This document shows, piece by piece, positions 1 to 5,143 of a DNA stretch of 10,333 nucleotides. How positions within the stretch are numbered: position 1 is the stretch's first letter; each line of letters opens with the position of its first letter. The stretch is taken from NCBI GenBank assembly GCA_947474485.1, contig CANJJP010000025.1, forward strand, positions 1 through 10,333, in the 5' to 3' direction. The DNA is from Bacteroidota bacterium (lineage in GTDB: Bacteria > Bacteroidota > Bacteroidia > B-17B0 > Aurantibacillaceae). The translations under genes and the position numbers were made by a program. The notes under the pieces were generated by a model. The model did no database searches and was not told the DNA's origin. It saw only the letters and a program-made list of their open reading frames with translations.

Positions 1-115
1 ATTGTAGGCAAAAAACTTATGCTAATGCTAGCATTTTTTTTAGGTACTGTTACAAGCTCGCATTTGAGATTCCAATGATGTTTCAATTATTTTTAGGTTA
101 AAACACTTTAGTAGC

Positions 116-148
116 AATGAATACATTATTCATTAAATATTTAATAAT
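116..148. repeat. AT-rich inverted repeats downstream of the 164-781 ORF
   Basis: A perfect 8-bp hairpin, AATGAATA / TATTCATT with loop CAT, spans 116-134. It overlaps a 14-bp perfect palindrome ATTAAATATTTAAT at 132-145. Both lie 20-50 bases past the stop codon of the minus-strand ORF that ends at 164, so they could act as a weak 3' end or RNA-stabilising structure. The stems are almost all A/T and there is no clean U tract after them on the minus strand, so I do not call a terminator. Inverted repeats of this size also arise by chance in DNA this AT-rich. Confidence 0.4.
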
Positions 149-163
149 GATATGATTATATTT

Positions 164-781
164 TCATTTGGTCTTATTGAGATTATTCTCAATGTCTTCT
201 ATAGATATGTAAATACATCCTTTAAGATCATCAATTTCCTTAATACCCCCTAAGAAATAATCATTACTTGGTACGATTACTGCACTTTTATTTTCGAATA
301 CATCATTTATAGAGATATCCTCAATTTGGCCATTTTTTTTTATGATTCTGTATTTCATTGTTGGAAAAGGAATCCAATCTGTAGCCGTATCATAAGCCAC
401 TAGTTTTTCTTCCTTAGTTTTAATTATTAAATCAGGAAACATTAAGTCTAAGTTAACTTCGACTCTAGATTTATTATTGCGAATAAAATTAATTAGTGAA
501 ATTGATTGTTTTTTCGATAACTTTTCAAGTACATTTTCTTTAATTAAAATTGATAAATATGCAAAAGTTCTTTTTTCAATTTCTATATATTTATTCAAAT
601 TATTTTGTTTTTCATTTAATTCATCTATCAGTTTTTCACTTTTTTTTAAGCCCTCTTCAAGGCATTCAACTTTTATTGATAGGTAATTCTCTGATTCAGT
701 CAAATGGATATTATCTCTTTTTAACTTTTTTATTTCTTCACTAATATATTCTAATCCTAAGTTTGGGTTTTCTAAATGCAA
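164..781 (-). CDS. Hypothetical protein with N-terminal coiled coil (TTG start, or downstream half of a split gene)
   Basis: I do not recognise this 205-residue protein and assign no function. Residues about 12-75 are rich in Glu, Lys, Asn and Leu with heptad-like spacing and should form a coiled coil. After a helical linker (about 76-108), the C-terminal half is more mixed (motifs DTATDWIPFP and VIVPSNDYFLGG) and looks like a small globular alpha/beta domain. There is no signal peptide or membrane segment. The first usable start is TTG at 781-779; the next in-frame ATG is near residue 114, after the coiled coil. The frame is the same as that of the ORF at 800-1201, whose TAA at 802-800 lies only seven codons upstream of the TTG. 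This could therefore be the second gene of a pair, or the downstream part of one gene of about 346 codons broken by the TAA. Its AT content is clearly higher than that of the core genes in the window, which fits accessory DNA. Confidence 0.6.
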   Translation of the reverse strand: MHLENPNLGLEYISEEIKKLKRDNIHLTESENYLSIKVECLEEGLKKSEKLIDELNEKQNNLNKYIEIEKRTFAYLSILIKENVLEKLSKKQSISLINFIRNNKSRVEVNLDLMFPDLIIKTKEEKLVAYDTATDWIPFPTMKYRIIKKNGQIEDISINDVFENKSAVIVPSNDYFLGGIKEIDDLKGCIYISIEDIENNLNKTK

Positions 782-799
782 ATTATTTAAATAATATTC

Positions 800-1201
800 T
801 TAAGTCAATTTATCAATTTTCTTTTCGTTCTCAGGCTTAACTTCTGGAAAGGTTTTTATAATTAATTCAAATAGTTTATAAAATGATTCAATTTCTGGCA
901 TTTCTGGATAAAAAACACTCCTTTTATTAATGGCCCATAATTTATCATCGCTTACCTTAAAAACTATAAAATCAGCTTGTAATAATTCTTTTTCAGTTGT
1001 GGATATTAAGTCAATTATATTTTTAACTCTCTCGAAATCGATGCTGCTTGAAGATTCTGTTTCGCTAGTTTTCCATCCAATTGCCACTATTTTGTTTGAT
1101 TTGCTTCTAACAATATAATTGTAAATACTTTGAGTATCTGCATTATGTTCGATTAATAGATTATCATTCCTCAGATTAGATATGTATTTTTCAAGATTCA
1201 T
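800..1201 (-). CDS. Hypothetical protein, 133 aa
   Basis: This is an unrecognised 133-residue protein with an ATG start at 1201. It has no signal peptide or membrane span. The sequence suggests a soluble alpha/beta fold: a helix at about 1-12, strands around IYNYIVRS (26-33) and KIVAIGW (37-43), a Ser-rich turn (ETESSSS), a helix at about 55-73, a strand pair ADFIVFKVSDDKLWAINK (76-93) and a helix after PEMPEIESF. The tail is charged (PENEKKIDKLT). The TAA stop is in frame with the downstream 164-781 ORF, with no other stop between them, so the two may be one interrupted gene. A promoter-like box lies at 1318-1325 and a terminator at 1368-1397 cuts the pair off from the RNase gene behind it, so the two ORFs probably form their own transcription unit. 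The function is unknown. Confidence 0.6.
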   Translation of the reverse strand: MNLEKYISNLRNDNLLIEHNADTQSIYNYIVRSKSNKIVAIGWKTSETESSSSIDFERVKNIIDLISTTEKELLQADFIVFKVSDDKLWAINKRSVFYPEMPEIESFYKLFELIIKTFPEVKPENEKKIDKLT

Positions 1202-1317
1202 TTGATTTAGATTTAGGTTATTTTATTTACTCCAATTGGGCTTGCTTTTAACTAATGGCTAAGTGCAACTTTGATTACTTGTAATTATTTATTGTCACTT
1301 GCTTCTATTTTCTTAAT

Positions 1318-1350
1318 CAAATATACAAAAAGATGAGCGTCATTTAAAAC
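1318..1350 (-). promoter_or_regulatory. Possible Bacteroidota-type promoter for the 800-1201 gene
   Basis: On the minus strand TATATTTG (1325-1318) matches the Bacteroidota -7 consensus TAnnTTTG. About 20 bases upstream is only a weak -33-like GTTTTA (1350-1345) without a proper TTG. Transcription would start near 1310, giving a leader of about 110 bases. The box sits between the terminator and the ORF pair, where a promoter is expected, but one good element in AT-rich DNA is thin evidence. Confidence 0.35.
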
Positions 1351-1367
1351 TATGTTGCTTAAAACAA

Positions 1368-1397
1368 AAAATCCCCTCGAGTGCTCGGGGGGATTTT
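1368..1397 (-). terminator. Strong intrinsic terminator, probably bidirectional
   Basis: A 14-bp inverted repeat runs from AAAATCCCCTCGAG (1368-1381) to CTCGGGGGGATTTT (1384-1397), with one G-T wobble and a two-base centre; in RNA the innermost pairs would open to form the loop. The C/G-rich core is flanked by A's on one side and T's on the other. On the minus strand the hairpin is followed by TTTTTTGTTTT, which fits termination of the RNase gene ending 22 bases upstream. The plus-strand tail TTTTAATTT is weaker. Confidence 0.85.
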
Positions 1398-1418
1398 AAT
1401 TTCTAATCAAGATAAAAC

Positions 1419-2981
1419 CTATACTATAATTTCATCTTCAGCTGCATTCAAAAATCTATATTCCATAAATCCGTATGATGCTTGGCTTCTGATTTCAATT
1501 TTTCCACCTAAAGATTTTTGCCATTTTTTGTGCATGCTTGGTTTAAAGAAAGAACCTTTTGTAATGAAAGCCTCAATATAAGGATGAATACAAAGTGTAA
1601 TTTTCTTTTGGTTTTGCTCTTGAATAATGTAACGTAATGTACTTTCGATTTGCTCAACAAATAATACACTAGGTTGTACCTTACCAGTTCCTTGGCAACT
1701 AGGACAAACTTCCTGTACATCTACGTTCATTTCTGGACGCACACGTTGACGAGTAATTTGAACTAAACCAAATTTACTTGGTGGTAAAATATTATGCTTA
1801 GCACGATCGCTCTTCATTTCCTCTTTCAACTTATCGAAAAGGATTTTACGATTCTCAGGATTGTGCATGTCGATAAAATCAACAACAACAATTCCACCCA
1901 TATCGCGCAAACGTAACTGACGAGCAATTTCATCTGCAGCTTCTAAGTTAACAGCTAAAGCATTTTCTTCTTGTGTTTTATCACTCTTTGCTCTGTTACC
2001 ACTATTAACATCAAATACGTGTAATGCTTCGGTATGCTCAACAATTAAATATGCCCCGCTCTTCATGTTCACGGTTTTTCCAAACAAACCTTTGATTTGC
2101 TTTTCAATTCCGAAATGATCAAAAATTGGAACTTTAGGATTGTTGTAGTGTTTAACGATTTCAACTTTATCGGGAGCAATGCTTCCTAAATACGTTTTAA
2201 CCTCATCATATACTTTTGAATCGTTAACATAGATGTTATTGAAATTTGCATTCAATAAATCACGTAACATCGAGTTGGTTCTATCCATCTCACCTAACAC
2301 ACGCATTGGCGGCTCGGCAGATTGAAGTGCTTTAAAACACTCGTCCCACTTTGCAACTAAGTCGTTAAGGTCATTTTCAATATCTGCAACCGATTTATTT
2401 TCGGCAACTGTACGCACAATTACGCCAAAATTTTTCGGGCGAATACTTTGCATTAAATCACGTAAACGGTGTTTCTCTTCCGTATTGCGAATTTTTTGAG
2501 AAATAGATACTTTATCAGTAAAAGGTATCAATACCAAATATCTTCCGGCAATTGAAATCTCTGTAGTAATGCGTGGTCCTTTTGCAGAAATAGGTTCTTT
2601 TGCAACTTGCACTAGAATATTTTGGCCACTTTGAACAACATTGTTTATTTTTCCGTCTTTAGGAATATCTTCATCATTTTTAAAATACATAAGATTGGAA
2701 ACATTTTGTTTTCCATCCTTTACCATTTTGGTGTACTTAATAAATGAAGAGGCTTGAGGGCCCAAATCCAGGTAATGTAAAAACGCATCCTTTTCGTAAC
2801 CAACATCTACAAATGCTGCGTTCAATCCGGTCATTACTTTTTTTACTCTACCTAAATATATATCTCCAACGGCAAAACGTGTATTTACTCTTTCTTTATG
2901 AAGCTCAACGAGCCTTTTATCATTTAAAAGAGCAATTACTGTGTCGTTCCCTGCACTGTTTATTATCAGTTCGTAACTCAC
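1419..2981 (-). CDS. rng: RNase E/G family endoribonuclease
   Basis: This is a single-strand-specific endoribonuclease of the RNase E/G family, acting in the cytoplasm on rRNA precursors and mRNA turnover. At 520 residues it has the RNase G-like catalytic core without the long C-terminal scaffold of E. coli RNase E. An S1-type RNA-binding domain starts at about residue 36 (GDIYLGRVKKVMTGLNAAFV) and is interrupted by a charged insert (about 75-115) before resuming at 117-153. The two metal-binding Asp residues are visible as D324 in FDVNSG and D368 in IVVVDFIDM, matching D303 and D346 of E. coli RNase E. The zinc-link cysteines are C426 and C429 in CPSCQGTGK. The start is GTG at 2981: the N-terminal ELIINS fits the family and no in-frame ATG lies between it and an upstream stop. 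It follows a structured 130-base leader after the tiny basic gene, and a strong terminator lies just past its stop. Confidence 0.97.
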   Translation of the reverse strand: MSYELIINSAGNDTVIALLNDKRLVELHKERVNTRFAVGDIYLGRVKKVMTGLNAAFVDVGYEKDAFLHYLDLGPQASSFIKYTKMVKDGKQNVSNLMYFKNDEDIPKDGKINNVVQSGQNILVQVAKEPISAKGPRITTEISIAGRYLVLIPFTDKVSISQKIRNTEEKHRLRDLMQSIRPKNFGVIVRTVAENKSVADIENDLNDLVAKWDECFKALQSAEPPMRVLGEMDRTNSMLRDLLNANFNNIYVNDSKVYDEVKTYLGSIAPDKVEIVKHYNNPKVPIFDHFGIEKQIKGLFGKTVNMKSGAYLIVEHTEALHVFDVNSGNRAKSDKTQEENALAVNLEAADEIARQLRLRDMGGIVVVDFIDMHNPENRKILFDKLKEEMKSDRAKHNILPPSKFGLVQITRQRVRPEMNVDVQEVCPSCQGTGKVQPSVLFVEQIESTLRYIIQEQNQKKITLCIHPYIEAFITKGSFFKPSMHKKWQKSLGGKIEIRSQASYGFMEYRFLNAAEDEIIV

Positions 2982-3036
2982 GATATAAATAAGATTTAGT
3001 GAACCTTAATGCACAGAAATATAGATAAACACAATA

Positions 3037-3122
3037 ACGGAGAAGATCTAAGATCAACTCCGTAATGCTTATGTCATTCCTTACATTAAGGATTAAATTA
3101 GAAGAAATTTATTATTTCTTCT
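3037..3122 (-). promoter_or_regulatory. Three consecutive stem-loops in the leader before the RNase E/G gene
   Basis: Three inverted repeats lie between the tiny basic gene and the RNase start. The first, 3122-3100, is a 9-bp A/T-rich stem (AGAAGAAAT / ATTTCTTCT, 5-base loop) that covers the stop codon of the 29-residue gene. The second, 3092-3078, is TCCTTA / TAAGGA with a 3-base loop. The third, 3063-3037, is symmetric: 6-bp ACGGAG / CTCCGT, a 2x2 internal loop, 4-bp GATC / GATC, and a 3-base loop. No strong U tract follows any of them; the third is followed by TTATTGTGTTT on the minus strand, so weak termination is possible. Processing sites or autoregulation of the RNase mRNA, as known for E. 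coli rne, are an inference. Confidence 0.45.
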
Positions 3123-3201
3123 TATGACGATTTTTTCTAAGACGTTTTTTACGCTTGTGAGTCGACATTTTATGTCTTTTTCTTTTCTTTCCGCTTGGCA
3201 T
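3112..3201 (-). CDS. 29-aa highly basic AURKAIP1/COX24 (mS38)-like small protein
   Basis: This tiny ORF runs from ATG at 3201 to TAA at 3114-3112. Its 29 residues include 11 Lys, 6 Arg and 3 His (20 of 29 basic) and only one Leu. It begins MPSGKKRKRHKM and continues STHKRKKRLRKNRHKKK. The pattern HKM-x-x-HKRKKRLRK resembles the C-terminal AURKAIP1/COX24 motif of mitochondrial ribosomal protein mS38, and very similar short proteins are widespread in Bacteroidota under an AURKAIP1/COX24 name. The composition suggests an rRNA-binding peptide, probably a small ribosomal protein; this role is inferred. It has no Shine-Dalgarno sequence; the leader is A-rich (TTTAAAAACAAAATACT). It starts 20 bases after the TPR gene and is followed by the structured leader of the RNase gene, so it is probably in the same operon. 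It is easily missed because of its length. Confidence 0.85.
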   Translation of the reverse strand: MPSGKKRKRHKMSTHKRKKRLRKNRHKKK

Positions 3202-3221
3202 AGTATTTTGTTTTTAAATGG

Positions 3222-4055
3222 TTAATTACTTTTTAATTTATCAATGTACTTCTTTATCTCATTTTTAGTTTCTTTATCAGGAACTAAATCTGAATATTTT
3301 TGAAGAGTCTCAATTGTTTTTTGTTTGTTACCTAGTTGCTCATGCGCATCTGCTAAATACAGATAAGCTTCTAAATAATCTGGCTTTAATTGGATTACTT
3401 TTTCAAATCTTTTTACAGCCTTATCTAATTGCCCCGATTTGGATGAGAAAGCAGCAAAAGCAAGTTGTAAATCAACATTGTTTGAGTCTGTTTTTTCGAT
3501 ATCCCTTAGCATTCCTATTCCTTTCATCGGATCGGCAGTTCCATCTACATAACAAGAAGCTAATTTTATTCTAGCGTCTATATTATTTGGTTCTTTCTCC
3601 AATCCTTTTTCGAAACAGATCATTGCTTGCTGATACACTGCTTCCATTTGCTCAGGTTGTTTTAAAAAACGAACAGCGTAATAATAACGCTCTCCCGCTT
3701 TAAACCAAGCCTCTGCAGTTTTAGTAATCTCTGCTTTTTTCTCGGTGTAAAATGCTGCAACATCAGGTTGCATAATTCTATCCCAAAAAGAAATCATTGA
3801 ATCTAATGAAGCAGGATTTTTTACATCCTTTTGAAGAGTTGTGTTTAACAAAGTGTAAACTTTTTTAAGAGAATCAGGAAGTGTACTGGTTTTTGCATCT
3901 ACAAAATCCTGCATTCCTTTTCCATTCATTGGTTTACCTTTTGTTGCTAGCTCTTCAGCTTTTGTTTCAGGTGTTTTATTTGCAAAATATAAAAGAACGA
4001 ATAGTAAAACTGAAAATAAAATAATTGTTATTTGCAGTTTATTTAACGACTTCAT
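3222..4055 (-). CDS. Membrane-anchored tetratricopeptide-repeat protein
   Basis: This 277-residue protein has a short basic N-terminus and one hydrophobic segment at about residues 8-25 with no obvious cleavage site or lipobox, so it is probably an N-in inner-membrane anchor. A charged linker (26-60) follows. The C-terminal half carries TPR helices: a degenerate repeat at about 114-155 (AWFKAGERYYYA ... CFEKGLEKEPNN), then about 159-192, 194-227 (GQLDKAVKRFEKVIQLKPDY) and 228-261 (YLYLADAHEQLGNKQKTIET). The A-x-x-Y/F-x-x-G spacing and the closing Pro are typical of TPRs. TPR proteins usually scaffold protein-protein contacts; the partner here is unknown. The ATG at 4055 is 8 bases past the HU gene stop, and the basic peptide gene follows after 20 bases, so co-transcription is likely. 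The location points to a growth or RNA/ribosome-linked role, but this is inference from neighbours only. Confidence 0.85.
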   Translation of the reverse strand: MKSLNKLQITIILFSVLLFVLLYFANKTPETKAEELATKGKPMNGKGMQDFVDAKTSTLPDSLKKVYTLLNTTLQKDVKNPASLDSMISFWDRIMQPDVAAFYTEKKAEITKTAEAWFKAGERYYYAVRFLKQPEQMEAVYQQAMICFEKGLEKEPNNIDARIKLASCYVDGTADPMKGIGMLRDIEKTDSNNVDLQLAFAAFSSKSGQLDKAVKRFEKVIQLKPDYLEAYLYLADAHEQLGNKQKTIETLQKYSDLVPDKETKNEIKKYIDKLKSN

Positions 4056-4063
4056 TTGGGTCG

Positions 4064-4372
4064 TTAAGATTTAATTTCAACTGGTGCTACCTTCACATTC
4101 TTTTTCACTCTTTCTGAAAAATTCTTAGAAGGTTTGAAAGAAGGAATAAAGTGAGCAGGAATAATAACCGTAGTATTTTTAGAGATATTTCTACCTGTTT
4201 TCTCAGCACGTTTTTTTACTAAGAAAGTTCCAAAGCCACGTAAATAGATGTTTTTTCCTTCAGCCATGTTGTTACGCACCGACTTCATGAAAGCTTCAAC
4301 TGCAGTTTGAACTACTAATTTTTCGATTCCTGTTTTATCGGAAATCTCGTTGATAATGTCTGCCTTTGTCAT
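4064..4372 (-). CDS. HU/IHF-family DNA-binding protein
   Basis: This is a small nucleoid-associated protein that binds and bends DNA as a dimer. Its 102 residues show the full HU fold: N-terminal helices (MTKADIINEISDKTGIEKL, then VQTAVEAFMKSVRNNMAEG), the hallmark LRGFGTFLVKKRAEKTGRN (44-62), the beta arm, and the closing helix (FSERVKKN). In classical HU/IHF the arm tip carries an intercalating Pro at about residue 63 (RNP); here it is Ile63 (RNIS), as I recall for many Bacteroidota homologues. The length is slightly above the usual 90, with a KVAPVEIKS tail. I cannot tell HU from IHF alpha or beta type by eye. It is the first gene of the minus-strand cluster, about 50-60 bases behind a good TAnnTTTG promoter, and the TPR gene follows 8 bases later. 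Confidence 0.95.
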   Translation of the reverse strand: MTKADIINEISDKTGIEKLVVQTAVEAFMKSVRNNMAEGKNIYLRGFGTFLVKKRAEKTGRNISKNTTVIIPAHFIPSFKPSKNFSERVKKNVKVAPVEIKS

Positions 4373-4428
4373 TTTGTATTAATATGTTTAAAATCAGTAA
4401 ATTGAATTGATAATTCAAATTAGGGGTG

Positions 4429-4457
4429 CAAAGATACATTTAAAACTTTAAAACCAA
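4429..4457 (-). promoter_or_regulatory. Bacteroidota sigma-70-type promoter for the HU gene cluster
   Basis: On the minus strand TTG (4457-4455) within ATTTTGG is followed after 18 bases by TATCTTTG (4436-4429), an exact match to the Bacteroidota -7 box TAnnTTTG. The spacing is close to the usual 19-21. The expected start site is near 4421-4425, giving a leader of about 50 bases to the HU ATG at 4372. This is the best promoter in the window and probably drives HU, the TPR gene, the basic peptide and perhaps the RNase gene. Confidence 0.7.
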
Positions 4458-4543
4458 AATTTTTATGTATTTTTTTTATAATCAGGTGATTAAAGATAGT
4501 TTTCTACTATATAATTATGTGAGAAGAGAATCCAATTGAGGAT

Positions 4544-5128
4544 TTATTTGTTTAACATCTTCGAAATGTACTTGCCAACAATATCAAATTCAAGATTAAC
4601 AACGGTTCCCGCTATTATTTTCTTAAAAATAGTATTTTCGAACGTATATGGAATAATGCATACAGAAAATGTTCCTTTGTTGGAATCAACAACAGTGAGG
4701 CTAGTTCCGTTTACGCAAATACTGCCTTTTTCTACAGTTAAATTATTTTTTGATGCATCATACGAAAACCAAAATTTCCAACTTCCATTTTGATCTTCTA
4801 CTTTATCGCATACACCCGTTTGGTCAACATGCCCCTGTACAATATGCCCATCAAATCTGCCGTTTGCAGGCATACAACGCTCAAGATTCACAAAGTCGCC
4901 AACTGTCCAAAACTGTAAATTAGTTTTATCAAGTGTTTCTTGAATGGCGGTTACTTTGTAAATATTGTTTTTAATATCAACAACGGTAAGGCAAACGCCA
5001 TTGTGGGCAAGACTTTGGTCTATTTTTAATTCGGAAGTAAAATTGCACGACAAGTAAAAGTGAATGTTTCCATTTTCTCTTTCTATATTCTCAATTTTCC
5101 CTAGTGATTCAACTATTCCTGTAAACAT
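4544..5128 (-). CDS. ribE: Riboflavin synthase (alpha subunit)
   Basis: This cytoplasmic enzyme performs the last step of riboflavin synthesis: dismutation of two 6,7-dimethyl-8-ribityllumazine molecules into riboflavin and a pyrimidinedione. Its 194 residues form two homologous lumazine-binding beta-barrels (about 1-96 and 97-190) plus a short C-terminal helix that mediates trimer formation. The signature MFTGIVES start, AHNGVCLTVV (41-50), GHIVQGHVDQTG (94-105), GSICVNGTSLTVV (135-147) and IPYTFENT (159-166) are all present. Counterparts of E. coli residues Ser41, Cys48, His102, Ser146 and Asp185 appear as S39, C46, H100, S143 and D182, so it should be active. It starts 15 bases after the MBOAT gene stop, suggesting co-transcription, though a TAAATTTG box (5140-5133) just before the ATG could give it its own near-leaderless transcript. 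No FMN riboswitch or other rib gene is in the window. Confidence 0.97.
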   Translation of the reverse strand: MFTGIVESLGKIENIERENGNIHFYLSCNFTSELKIDQSLAHNGVCLTVVDIKNNIYKVTAIQETLDKTNLQFWTVGDFVNLERCMPANGRFDGHIVQGHVDQTGVCDKVEDQNGSWKFWFSYDASKNNLTVEKGSICVNGTSLTVVDSNKGTFSVCIIPYTFENTIFKKIIAGTVVNLEFDIVGKYISKMLNK

Positions 5129-5143
5129 GTGGCAAATTTACGA

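Noticed and set aside
19..41. Hairpin ATGCT / AGCAT followed by eight T's, resembling a plus-strand terminator
   Set aside because: The stem is only five base pairs and no plus-strand gene is visible upstream inside the window; the same bases also form a 12-bp palindrome, so the signal is ambiguous.
1202..1367. tRNA, small RNA or CRISPR repeats in the gap
   Set aside because: No cloverleaf, no repeated units and no further structure beyond the promoter-like box.
2982..3024. Promoter for the RNase gene based on TATATTTC (3023-3016, minus strand)
   Set aside because: The last base of the -7 box does not match and no TTG lies at a correct spacing; co-transcription with the upstream genes is at least as likely.
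4529..4544. Inverted repeat AATCC / GGATT at the stop of riboflavin synthase as its terminator
   Set aside because: Five-base-pair stem overlapping the stop codon with no U tract after it on the minus strand.
5129..5143. FMN riboswitch upstream of riboflavin synthase
   Set aside because: The gap is 15 bases, far too short, and the 6551-6725 gap before the MBOAT gene shows no RFN-like conserved segments.
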